Made by a program: the position numbers and the translations under genes. The notes under the pieces are model-generated. The model was not told where the DNA came from, made no database searches, and saw only the letters and a list, made by a program, of their open reading frames with translations. DNA of 12,460 nt from Gemmatimonadota bacterium (GTDB lineage Bacteria > Gemmatimonadota > Gemmatimonadetes > Gemmatimonadales > GWC2-71-9), in contig JAOUIC010000012.1 of assembly GCA_029884275.1 (NCBI GenBank), forward strand, positions 1 to 12,460, in the 5' to 3' direction. Positions 6,237-12,460 of this stretch are shown piece after piece. The number at the start of each line of letters is the position of its first letter. Position 1 is the first letter of the stretch.

Positions 6237-7274
6237 ATGCCATTCCATTCCAAGCTTGCCGCCGCATCCCGACTCGCCGGGATGCTGGCCTTTCTGCCGT
6301 CTTCCCTCCTGGCACAGTCGCCACAGGCTCCGCCCACTCACTTTCAGAAACTCGCCCACACGTACAGCATCGTCGCCTGGGACTCCGCCACGGGCGACCT
6401 CGGCGTGGTGGTTCAATCCAAGTTCCCCAACGTCGGCGGCATCGTCCCCTGGGCCATCGCCGGGGTCGGCGCGGTCGCCACCCAGAGCCTCGCGAACACC
6501 GCCTACGGCGAGCGTGGCCTCGAGCTGATGGCGCAGGGCGCGAGTGCCGAGGAAGCGCTCCGTATCGTCATGCGGAGTGACACCATGCTGCAGGACCGGC
6601 AAGTTGGCCTGGTGGATGCCGGGGGAGGGTCCGCGAGCTTCACCGGCCGCTCGACCTTCGACTGGGCCGGCGGCCGGGTCGGGGGCGCGCCTGGCGGGCG
6701 GCTCGGGGGCAAGGGTGAGGTCATCGCGGGCCACGGGTATGCGGCCCAGGCCAACATCATGGTGTCGGACCAGACCGTCCGGAACATGGCGGAGAGCTTC
6801 GAGCGGAGCCGGGGTCCGCTTGCCGACCGCCTGATGGCCGCCCTCAAGGCGGGGCAGGCGGGCGGCGGCGACAAGCGGGGGATGCAGTCGGCCGCCCTGC
6901 TCGTGGTTCGCGCCGGCGCCGGCTACCTCGGCGCCAACGACCGCTTCATCGATCTCCGGGTGTATGACGCGGCGGATCCGATCGCCGAGCTCGAGCGTCA
7001 GCTGGTCCTGCACAAGATCCACTTCTTCCCGAGCGAGCCCCAGGATGTGGTCCCGATCACCCCTGAGATCGTGCGGCAGCTCGAACCGATTCTCCTGCGG
7101 GAGCCGGCGGGCGCGGGGGAGAAGTGGCTGCGCCGGCCGGAAGGCAGGGCGAGCGAGACCTTCCTGACCGCCCTCAGGGATTTCATGTACTGGGAGAACT
7201 ACGACGTTCGCGTCCGGATGGACGGCCGGATCGACCGGGTGGTTCTGGCTGACATCCTGGCCAAGAGGCGCTGA
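6237..7274 (+). CDS. Exported DUF1028 (Ntn-hydrolase-like) protein
   Basis: 345 residues from ATG 6237-6239. The frame stays open back to 6015, but that stretch lies inside the coiled-coil gene, while this ATG begins a signal peptide (residues 1-26, ending SSLLAQ). The mature part opens with the diagnostic HTYSIVAWDSATGDLGVVVQ (41-60), followed by SKFPNVGGIVPWAIAGVGAVATQS (in part, 61-84), ANTAYGERGLELM (86-98), RQVGLVDAGGGSASFTG (121-137) and QANIMVSDQTVRNMAESFE (171-189). All are standard DUF1028 blocks. DUF1028 belongs structurally to the Ntn-hydrolase group and its activity is uncertain. Between FDWAGG and QANIM there is a glycine-rich segment (about 146-168). The C-terminal 100 residues (244-345) go beyond the core domain and look helical, as in extended family members. 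Likely periplasmic. It lies 66 nt upstream of a POT peptide transporter on the same strand, which fits a peptide- or amide-hydrolysing role. Confidence 0.9.
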   Translation: MPFHSKLAAASRLAGMLAFLPSSLLAQSPQAPPTHFQKLAHTYSIVAWDSATGDLGVVVQSKFPNVGGIVPWAIAGVGAVATQSLANTAYGERGLELMAQGASAEEALRIVMRSDTMLQDRQVGLVDAGGGSASFTGRSTFDWAGGRVGGAPGGRLGGKGEVIAGHGYAAQANIMVSDQTVRNMAESFERSRGPLADRLMAALKAGQAGGGDKRGMQSAALLVVRAGAGYLGANDRFIDLRVYDAADPIAELERQLVLHKIHFFPSEPQDVVPITPEIVRQLEPILLREPAGAGEKWLRRPEGRASETFLTALRDFMYWENYDVRVRMDGRIDRVVLADILAKRR

Positions 7275-7340
7275 GCCGCCTCGCCCTGACGCGCTGGTTT
7301 CCTTTCCACCTCCGACACCCTCACGAGGAGCTCACGCTCG

Positions 7341-8855
7341 GTGACGACCTATAACCCCGACACGGCCTTCTTCGGCCATCCACGCGGTCTGGCGACGCTG
7401 TTCTTCACCGAGATGTGGGAGCGCTTCGCCTATTACGGGATGCGGGCCATCCTGATCCTGTTCATGACCGCCTCGGTGGCGAACGGAGGCCTGGGCTTCG
7501 ATGTGGGCAAGGCCGGCGCGGTCTACGGCACCTACGTCGCCCTGGTGTACATGCTGGGCCTTCCCGGCGGCTGGGTGGCCGACAAGCTGCTCGGGCTTCG
7601 GCGATCGGTGCTATACGGCGGGGTGCTGATCATGTTCGGCCAGATGTGCCTGGCCGTCCCGGGCGCCGGGCTGTTCTACCCCGGGCTCGCGCTGATCATC
7701 CTCGGCGTGGGCCTGCTCAAGCCCAACGTCAGCGCGATCGTCGGTGACCTCTACGGCCGGGACGATGTCCGCCGCGACGCCGGCTTCTCGATCTTCTACA
7801 TGGGCATCAACCTCGGTGCCTTCATTGCGCCGCTCATCGTCGGCTGGCTGGCGCAGAGCGCCGAGTTCAAGGACGTTCTGGCCAACATGGGCTTCTCTCC
7901 CGAGACGTCCTGGAACTGGGGCTTCGGGGTCGGCGCGATCGGCATGTTCTTCGGGCTGGTGCAGTACGTGCTCGGCTGGAAGTATCTCGGCGACGCCGGG
8001 GTCCATCCGAGCCTTCAGCCCGGATCGGCCGAGTCGGTGTCGGCCTGGCGGCGGTTCGGCGTGGGGCTCGCCCTGCTGGCGATCCTGATCGTGACCGTCG
8101 CGATGCTGGTGCGGAACGGCACCCTGGACGTCGAGCAGGTGACGTCCGCCTTCAGCTGGATCTACCTCGTGGTGGTGGTGGCGTTCTTCGTCTGGCTGTT
8201 CGGCTTCGGCGACTGGAGCCGGGAAGAACGGAAGCGGCTGGTCGTGATCCTGGTGCTGTTCGTGGGCGCGGCGATCTTCTGGTCGGCGTTCGAGCAGGCG
8301 GCGTCGACGCTCAACCTGTTCGCCCAGGAGAAGACTCGCACCTCGATCGTGGGCTGGTCGTTCCCCTCCAGCTGGTTCCAGTCGGTGAACGCGCTGATGA
8401 TCATCGCGCTCGCCCCGGTGTTCGCCTGGCTCTGGGTGAAGCTCGGCAAGCGGGATCCGTCGAGCCCGACCAAGTTCGGCTTCGGCCTGCTGTTCGTCGG
8501 CCTCGGATTTCTGGTGATGGTCGGTGCGGCTCAGGCCTCGGCGGATGGCGCGCTCGTCAGCCCCAACTGGCTGATGGTGACCTACCTGCTGCACACCGTC
8601 GGGGAACTCTGCCTGAGCCCGGTGGGCTTGAGCTCGATGACCAAGCTGGCTCCCGAACGGGTGAAGGGCATGATGATGGGCGTCTGGTTCCTGGCGGCGT
8701 CGATGGGCAACCTGATCGCCGGGCTGGTGGTGGGCTTCCTGGAGTCGTTCACTCACGCCCAGATCTTCGGTGCGGTCACCCTCTTCGCGGTCGTCGCGAG
8801 CCTGGTGATGTTCGCGCTGGTGGGGCCGATCCGCCGGATGCTCGAGCGGGACTGA
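7341..8855 (+). CDS. POT-family proton-dependent oligopeptide transporter
   Basis: 504 residues from GTG 7341, with GAGGAG about ten bases upstream. This is a complete inner-membrane MFS transporter of the POT/PTR family with about 12-14 membrane helices. Family landmarks are all visible. The proton-coupling ExxERFxYYG motif of helix 1 is at EMWERFAYYG (24-33: E24, E27, R28, F29, Y31, Y32). GLLKPNVSAIVGDLYG (124-139) carries Lys127 of helix 4. The PTR2 signature FSIFYMGINLGAFIAPLIVG is at 149-168. FWSAFEQAASTLNLFA (313-328) contains Glu318 of helix 7, and VGELCLSPVG (420-429) contains Glu422 of helix 10. It should import di- and tripeptides with protons, though some family members carry other substrates. 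A GC-rich hairpin follows its stop. It may share a transcript with DUF1028 across the 66-nt gap. Codon use is typical for the window. Confidence 0.96.
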   Translation: MTTYNPDTAFFGHPRGLATLFFTEMWERFAYYGMRAILILFMTASVANGGLGFDVGKAGAVYGTYVALVYMLGLPGGWVADKLLGLRRSVLYGGVLIMFGQMCLAVPGAGLFYPGLALIILGVGLLKPNVSAIVGDLYGRDDVRRDAGFSIFYMGINLGAFIAPLIVGWLAQSAEFKDVLANMGFSPETSWNWGFGVGAIGMFFGLVQYVLGWKYLGDAGVHPSLQPGSAESVSAWRRFGVGLALLAILIVTVAMLVRNGTLDVEQVTSAFSWIYLVVVVAFFVWLFGFGDWSREERKRLVVILVLFVGAAIFWSAFEQAASTLNLFAQEKTRTSIVGWSFPSSWFQSVNALMIIALAPVFAWLWVKLGKRDPSSPTKFGFGLLFVGLGFLVMVGAAQASADGALVSPNWLMVTYLLHTVGELCLSPVGLSSMTKLAPERVKGMMMGVWFLAASMGNLIAGLVVGFLESFTHAQIFGAVTLFAVVASLVMFALVGPIRRMLERD

Positions 8856-8870
8856 TCCCACCTGGCTGAT

Positions 8871-8911
8871 GATGCGGGGCGGGGGTCCATGGCGGATTCC
8901 CGCCCCGCGTC
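8871..8911. terminator. Strong hairpin between convergent POT and methyltransferase genes
   Basis: A 10-base perfect stem GCGGGGCGGG (8874-8883) / CCCGCCCCGC (8899-8908) extends inward through two G-U pairs and three Watson-Crick pairs. This gives about 15 bp with a 5-nt loop (8889-8893). Outward, after a U-G wobble, two more pairs form (8871-8872 with 8910-8911). It begins 15 bases after the POT stop and ends before the methyltransferase stop. No T-run follows directly on either strand, so it may act as a pause/Rho-assisted or 3'-end-protecting element used by both transcripts. Confidence 0.55.
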
Positions 8912-8941
8912 GTGTCCGGACCCGCTTTTCAGGGGGGAGGC

Positions 8942-9760
8942 TCAGCCTACCGAGTCGGGCTTCCGGCCGACCCGCAACGCGATCTCCCAGGTGATGCGCC
9001 TGAAGACTGAGGGCTCGCCCCAATCCGGCGCGATGGCGGCCGCCAGTTCGTCAACCGGATCGCGCCCCTCCCGTTGCCGGCAGCGCGCCACCGCCGACCA
9101 GCTGCGCACGTACCCCAGCAGCTGCGCCAGGCTCCAGCGCATCTCGATCGAGAATGCCGGGGCCGGAATCTCGGGGAAGGGAAACGGCAGATGGCGGTAG
9201 CCGTCATCCACGTGCTCCCGCCCGGGGGGCCAGTACGAGCCCACCCGTTCGCCGCGGAACCAGTCGAGCCGCCGATCGATGGCGGGTTCGGTCCGCGGCG
9301 CCCCGTAACTCCAGATCGCCAGGATGCCATCCGGCGTGAGGACCCGATCTGCTTCGCGGTAGAAGGCGGGAAGGTCGAACCAGTGCGCCGCCTGTGCCGC
9401 GGTGACCAGCGCGGCGGACTGGTCGGGGAGGCCGGAATCGGCCTCGCCGCCCCCGCGATAGGTGATGCGCGGGTGAATGGGCGCGCGCTCGAGCTGGGCC
9501 GTGCTCGGGTCGGTCGCGTGGACGCGGTGGAATCGCTCGGCCAGCCCGATGGCCGCCTGGCCGGACCCGGTGCCACAGTCCCAGGCGAGGTGACACGAGG
9601 GGGAGAGTGTGGTGAGCCACTCGAAGAGGACGGCCGGATAGGCGGGCCGGAATGCGGCGTACTGCCGGGCGACGGCTGAATAATGATCCGGCGCGGCGTC
9701 ACTCTCCGGCTTGTGCCGCATGCCCGTCGGATTCGGGGGCTGCTCTCCAGTGTGCGCCAT
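8942..9760 (-). CDS. Class I SAM-dependent methyltransferase
   Basis: 272 residues from ATG 9758-9760, six bases after the GT39 stop; an internal ATG at 9719-9721 (residue 14) is a possible alternative, since family homology starts only near DHYSAVARQYAAFRPAYP (25-42). The SAM-binding motif I is WDCGTGSGQAAIGL (60-73), motif II contains HATDPS (81-86) with Asp84, and motif post-II holds AALVTAAQAAHWFDLPAFYREADRVL (in part 116-141), followed by PDGILAIWSYG (143-153). The opening block and AQAAHWFD resemble the Crg1/trans-aconitate-methyltransferase-like branch of Methyltransf_11 proteins, which act on small molecules or lipids. Cytoplasmic and soluble. It is the last gene of the sodC-GT39-methyltransferase unit; the acceptor is not known and the link to the other two genes is only positional. 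Confidence 0.9.
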   Translation of the reverse strand: MAHTGEQPPNPTGMRHKPESDAAPDHYSAVARQYAAFRPAYPAVLFEWLTTLSPSCHLAWDCGTGSGQAAIGLAERFHRVHATDPSTAQLERAPIHPRITYRGGGEADSGLPDQSAALVTAAQAAHWFDLPAFYREADRVLTPDGILAIWSYGAPRTEPAIDRRLDWFRGERVGSYWPPGREHVDDGYRHLPFPFPEIPAPAFSIEMRWSLAQLLGYVRSWSAVARCRQREGRDPVDELAAAIAPDWGEPSVFRRITWEIALRVGRKPDSVG

Positions 9761-9766
9761 CGACGC

Positions 9767-11314
9767 TCAGCCCCAGACGGGGCCCAGTTCCTGCCAGATC
9801 TGCGGCAGCGGCTTGCGGGGCAGTCGGCAAAGATGGACGCGGACCTCCTGCTCCTCGGGCACGCTTTGTGGGTTCCTGACCACGGCTGCGAGCGTGACCT
9901 CGCCGAATAGGTCCGACAGCTCCTCCACGGTGCCGCCGACGATGATGACAGTCGTCGCATCCGGGTTGCCGAAGCCCCAGTGGTAGAAATCGCCGTGCCG
10001 GCTCACCGGATAGGGCAGGCCGAACGCCGCATGGTATACAGCGAGCGCCCCTGCCCGGCCGTAGTTCCCTCCCACGATGCTGGTGCGGGCGCGTTCCGCC
10101 GGATCGAGCCGGTGATAGACCTCCGCGACGGCCGCCACCTGTTCGCGCCAGCCGAGCATGTCGGCGTAGTCCTGTGGCAGCGGCAGGACCTCACCGTAGT
10201 TAGTGGTCACCGCACGGGTGATGCCGATTCGCGCCAGATAGGCGGCCATCGGCCCGGGCCTGAGGATTGGAATTCCGGCGGGAAGCGCGATGGCTCCCCC
10301 GACGACCAGCCATGCGGCGATGCCACCGATCACCACGGGCCGATAGTCGGTCCAGGCGAGCAGGGCCGTGGCCCCTGCGGCGATCAGGAGCGGATGGATC
10401 GGGGCGAGGTAGTACTCCTTGCCGCCTGTCAGAAGAAGGATGACGGCGGCCGCGGCGGCGTAGAGTCCCGCCGGCCAGAATCGCATGCGGAGCGGCGCCA
10501 CCCAGAGCGCGATCGCGCCGAGCACGAGCAGGGGCGCCGCGGCGAATGCAATCAGAAGTTGCCCGGTCAGAAACGCCGCGGGGGTCACCCGTTCCAGTTG
10601 TGATTCCCTGAGGACCTGGAGTTGGGTGAGGAATGGCCAGCCCCATGCCGCCTGCCCGGCCAGCGCGGGCGATGCCAGGAGTGTCGCCAGCCCCAGTCCC
10701 AGCCAGGGCCAGCGGCCGGCCAAGTCGCGACGGAGCGGCGACGCGAGGAGGGCGAGCGCCGCGGCGAGGGCGAAGACCGCGGTGGTGAACTTGGTGCTCG
10801 CGCCCAGGCCGGCGACGGCTCCGAGCGCCAGCCACCAGCGGCGGTCGGCCCCGGCCAGGAGCGAGACCAGCGCGAGGGCGCCTGCGGTCCACCAGAGGAA
10901 TTCGAATATCACCGGCTGAAGCATGGAGCCGGCCCGCAGCAGGAAGGGGGTGGAGAGCACCGCCAGCGCGGCGAGCGCCTGCGCGGGGGCGGCCCCCCCG
11001 AGCCGCCCGGCGATCCTGGCGGTGAGGACGACGACGGCTGCCGCCGCGAGCCCCGACAGCAGGTGGATCGCGACCAGCAGGTTCAGTGGCAGCAGGCGGG
11101 CGAGTTCCGCCAGCACCGCGATGACCGGTGGGAACTGCATCCGGAAGAGGTCGAGGTGGTCGCCCATCGCGAGATACAGCAGCTCATCACGGTGGAAGCC
11201 GTAACCCGGACGGGGGAGGAGGTGCAGCGCGAGCGAGAGGGTCGCAAGCGCCCACACGAGTGCCGGCAGGGAGGCCCCGGCGGGGGAGAAAGGTGCGCGG
11301 GATGTCCCGCTCAT
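9767..11314 (-). CDS. GT39/ArnT-like membrane glycosyltransferase
   Basis: 515 residues from ATG 11312-11314, which overlaps the sodC stop as ATGA; the nine extra upstream codons to 11341 lie in sodC and are not needed. It is an integral inner-membrane protein of the GT39/PMT_2 type. One N-terminal membrane helix (about 15-32) leads into the first periplasmic loop carrying the catalytic acidic pair in FHRDELLYLAMGDHLD (40-55, D43-E44). MQFPPVIAVLAELAR follows (59-73), then about ten further membrane helices. LTGGKEYYLAPIHPLL (295-310) is the conserved GKxYY-P motif of this group. The periplasmic C-terminal domain (about 380-515) has SIVGGNYGRAGALAVY and FYHWGFGNPDATTVIIVGG. Such enzymes transfer a sugar from a polyprenyl-phosphate donor to lipid or protein on the outer face of the inner membrane. 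Acceptor unknown. Translationally coupled to sodC. Confidence 0.93.
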   Translation of the reverse strand: MSGTSRAPFSPAGASLPALVWALATLSLALHLLPRPGYGFHRDELLYLAMGDHLDLFRMQFPPVIAVLAELARLLPLNLLVAIHLLSGLAAAAVVVLTARIAGRLGGAAPAQALAALAVLSTPFLLRAGSMLQPVIFEFLWWTAGALALVSLLAGADRRWWLALGAVAGLGASTKFTTAVFALAAALALLASPLRRDLAGRWPWLGLGLATLLASPALAGQAAWGWPFLTQLQVLRESQLERVTPAAFLTGQLLIAFAAAPLLVLGAIALWVAPLRMRFWPAGLYAAAAAVILLLTGGKEYYLAPIHPLLIAAGATALLAWTDYRPVVIGGIAAWLVVGGAIALPAGIPILRPGPMAAYLARIGITRAVTTNYGEVLPLPQDYADMLGWREQVAAVAEVYHRLDPAERARTSIVGGNYGRAGALAVYHAAFGLPYPVSRHGDFYHWGFGNPDATTVIIVGGTVEELSDLFGEVTLAAVVRNPQSVPEEQEVRVHLCRLPRKPLPQIWQELGPVWG

Positions 11315-11850
11315 GACCCCGGGATGGTCACCACGGCGCATGCGATCCGGGCGCCGGAATTGCCGGTGGGGTCGGTGATCTCGTCGTCCGCCGCGGCGTG
11401 GATCACGAGGGCCGTTCCCGGCACGCCGATGGAACGCGGCCCGGCTGTCAGGGTGAGGGAATCCAGCCGCAGCTCGAGGCGAGCCTCACCCCGGTCGTCC
11501 ACCTGCAGGTTCGGGAGATCGCCGAGGTGCGGTCCCTCCGGGTTCCTCCGTCCGTGCCGTCGACCGGCGGGATTGAGATGGCCGGTGGCCGTCTGGAAGC
11601 CGGGCGGGTCGCAGGCGGCCACCGCATGCAGGTGGAAGCCATGCGGGCCCGGCGGCAGGTGGTAGACATAGACCTGCAGCTGGAGGCTGCCGGGCTCCTG
11701 CACCGCAGTCACCTGACCCACGCGCTCTCCGGCCGTGTCGATCACGGCGAAGGTGGCGCGGACCGGGGGAGGCCCCGACGGAGGTTCCTGTGCCACCGGG
11801 ATCGAGGGGGAGCCGAGCACGGTGCAAAGCAAGCCAATGGTGATCCGCAT
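11311..11850 (-). CDS. sodC: Cu/Zn superoxide dismutase, periplasmic
   Basis: 179 residues from ATG 11848-11850. Tandem ATGs occur at 11853 and 11850; the second sits five bases from GGGGAAG and is preferred, while an upstream frame to 11886 lacks support. A short signal peptide (about 1-20) directs export. All catalytic residues are visible: GFHLHA gives His73 and His75, TGHLNP gives the bridging His91, and HGRRNPEGPHLGD gives His99, His108 and Asp111. TALVIHA gives His151, and GNSGARIAC gives the substrate-guiding Arg168. Cys80 and Cys171 match the conserved disulfide. The enzyme converts periplasmic superoxide to peroxide and oxygen. It starts a three-gene unit with GT39 and the methyltransferase, overlapping the former by ATGA. 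It is divergent from the pseudopilin-like gene, with a shared 106-nt control region. Everything seen predicts an active enzyme. Confidence 0.95.
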   Translation of the reverse strand: MRITIGLLCTVLGSPSIPVAQEPPSGPPPVRATFAVIDTAGERVGQVTAVQEPGSLQLQVYVYHLPPGPHGFHLHAVAACDPPGFQTATGHLNPAGRRHGRRNPEGPHLGDLPNLQVDDRGEARLELRLDSLTLTAGPRSIGVPGTALVIHAAADDEITDPTGNSGARIACAVVTIPGS

Positions 11851-11956
11851 CATCTCTTCCCCAGGCAGAATGTGCGATATTGACATGCTCGAAGGTAACC
11901 CGGGGGGACGTCTCGGTGGAGGCGGCCATCGGGTTCCATCAGCGCTGGAGGATGCG
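11851..11956. promoter_or_regulatory. Divergent control region of sodC and pseudopilin-like gene
   Basis: 106 nt between two divergent starts. A perfect TTGACA sits at 11880-11885 on the plus strand, but no acceptable -10 lies 16-18 nt downstream. On the minus strand CAATAT (11884-11879) could be a weak -10 for sodC about 30 nt from its ATG. A CCATC direct repeat (11926-11930 and 11936-11940) and a loose AACCCG/CGGGTT inverted pair (11897-11902, 11930-11935) lie in the plus-strand leader. Promoters must be here; the individual elements are uncertain. Confidence 0.35.
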
Positions 11957-12298
11957 ATGAAGTTTCTGTTCGTGCTGGCGATTCTCGCGGGGGCGGGATG
12001 GTACTTCTACCGTCCCCTGCCGCCCGGCGAGGGTCCCGAGGCTGCGGAAGGGAAGCGCGCCGCGGGGAGGGTGGTGGCCATGCTGGAGGCCTACCGCGAG
12101 GCGAAGGGTGTCTACCCGGTCGATCTCGACGACCTGATTCCCGACTACTCCGCCGGCGTGCCGACCATGACCAACGGGCGCCCCTACGATTACGAGCGCC
12201 TCGGCGCCCGATACCAGCTCACCTTCAACTACACCAATCCGGCGCCGGTGCACTGCACGATCGAGCCGGAGCGCAAGTGGAAGTGCGAGTGGTTCTAG
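11957..12298 (+). CDS. Membrane-anchored pseudopilin-like small protein
   Basis: 113 residues from ATG 11957-11959, chosen because GGAGG at 11947-11951 is at ideal spacing; the frame open back to 11735 lies over sodC and is not protein-like. An N-terminal membrane helix (residues 2-18, MKFLFVLAILAGAGWYFY) leads into a helix RVVAMLEAYREAKGVYPVDL (38-57). The motif that follows, LIPDYSAGVPTMTNGRPYDYE (in part 60-80), is the pattern seen in the soluble part of GspG-type pseudopilins and related pilin-like proteins: helix, YP..L..L, then a proline/glycine loop and a YxLTF strand (86-90). Cys100 and Cys110 may form a C-terminal disulfide. There is no prepilin cleavage site with the Glu5 rule, so it is not a standard pilin. 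Probably periplasmic-facing and inner-membrane anchored. Its TAG is one base from the stop of the convergent barrel gene. Confidence 0.82.
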   Translation: MKFLFVLAILAGAGWYFYRPLPPGEGPEAAEGKRAAGRVVAMLEAYREAKGVYPVDLDDLIPDYSAGVPTMTNGRPYDYERLGARYQLTFNYTNPAPVHCTIEPERKWKCEWF

Positions 12299-12299
12299 G

Positions 12300-12460
12300 T
12301 CAGAATCTGACCTCCATGCCCAGCCTCACCAGGCGCGGCGGGCCGTAGGCGAAGAGCGGCTGAGCGTAGTCCTCCGCCGCCGAGACGTACAACGGCATCA
12401 GTTCGGCCGAACCATCCACCATTCCGTCGTTGTCGGTGTCGGCCCACCGCCGGTAGCGCG
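12300..12460 (-). CDS. Outer-membrane TonB-receptor-like barrel, C-terminal fragment
   Basis: Only the last 53 codons are inside the window; the gene enters from the right edge and ends at TGA 12300-12302. The readable end includes RRWADTDNDGMVDG, an Asp-rich loop that looks like a calcium-binding DxDxDG turn. It then reads AEDYAQPLFAYGPPRLVRLGMEVRF, ending in the alternating pattern and terminal phenylalanine required for BamA-dependent barrel insertion. The combination of an acidic loop followed by YGPPRLVRLGMEVRF is what I associate with carboxypeptidase-regulatory-domain/TonB-dependent receptors of Gemmatimonadota and Bacteroidota, but a full identification needs the missing part. It is located in the outer membrane and probably imports a ligand or forms a pore. 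Convergent with the pseudopilin-like gene, one base apart. Confidence 0.7.
   Translation of the reverse strand, partial: RYRRWADTDNDGMVDGSAELMPLYVSAAEDYAQPLFAYGPPRLVRLGMEVRF

Noticed and set aside
5697..7022. Minus-strand frame of 441 codons opposite the coiled-coil and DUF1028 genes
   Set aside because: The plus-strand DUF1028 motifs are unmistakable; the antisense frame crosses two genes and has no recognisable domain.
7275..7340. Possible terminator or second promoter between DUF1028 and POT
   Set aside because: Only a short direct repeat (CTCACG twice) and the ribosome site are visible; no convincing hairpin or promoter pair.
7611..9023. Minus-strand frame of 470 codons opposite the POT transporter
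   Set aside because: His/Glu/Arg/Gln-rich sequence is the typical antisense image of a hydrophobic membrane-protein gene in GC-rich DNA.
11880..11908. Perfect TTGACA as plus-strand -35 for the pseudopilin-like gene
   Set aside because: No -10-like hexamer occurs 16-18 nt downstream; the sequence there is G-rich.
1..12460. Mobile element, phage, CRISPR, toxin-antitoxin, tRNA or rRNA
   Set aside because: No transposase or integrase motifs, no regularly spaced repeats, no cloverleaf or rRNA-like stretches were seen; gene content and codon use look uniformly chromosomal.

Overview
The window is GC-rich, gene-dense bacterial chromosome with short intergenic gaps and many stop/start overlaps. Several things point to a Gram-negative (diderm) bacterium: the C-terminus of an outer-membrane beta-barrel at the right edge, a lipoprotein, a periplasmic Cu/Zn superoxide dismutase and a DUF3108 protein. 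GC content, style of gene packing and gene mix (DUF1028, POT transporter, GT39, carboxypeptidase/TonB-type barrel) resemble Gemmatimonadota. That placement is a recollection of protein style, not a database result. There is no rRNA, tRNA, CRISPR array, insertion sequence or phage gene, and codon and base use look uniform.

Layout. (1) 1-3510, minus strand: a four-gene unit read right to left. It holds a GT4 glycosyltransferase, a DPM1-like GT2 glycosyltransferase, a secreted DUF3108 protein and a deoxyhypusine-synthase-like protein cut by the left edge. Every junction overlaps (TGATG, ATGA, GTGA), so the four are almost certainly co-translated. (2) 3621-4307, plus: a helical protein of unknown function. 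(3) 4335-5566, minus: a small putative lipoprotein followed by a C26 class I glutamine-amidotransferase-like hydrolase, whose conserved first strand lies upstream of its first standard start codon. (4) 5653-8855, plus: a coiled-coil protein, an exported DUF1028 Ntn-hydrolase-like protein and a POT proton:oligopeptide symporter. (5) 8942-11850, minus: sodC, a GT39 membrane glycosyltransferase and a class I SAM methyltransferase, tightly packed. (6) 11957-12298, plus: a membrane-anchored pseudopilin-like protein. (7) 12300-12460, minus: the last 53 residues of a TonB-receptor-like barrel.

How the genes may work together. The first unit looks like envelope glycoconjugate synthesis with an accessory periplasmic protein and an enigmatic DHS-fold protein. 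The central block (C26 hydrolase, DUF1028, POT) could serve uptake and breakdown of peptides or gamma-glutamyl compounds. The sodC block joins envelope oxidative defence to lipid-linked glycosyl transfer. These links are inferred from neighbourhood.

Nothing here is clearly a new defence or mobile system. The best leads are the coupled GT4-GT2-DUF3108-DHS-like operon with departures at expected active-site positions, the probable non-standard start of the C26 hydrolase, and inverted repeats placed over putative promoters and at convergent gene ends.
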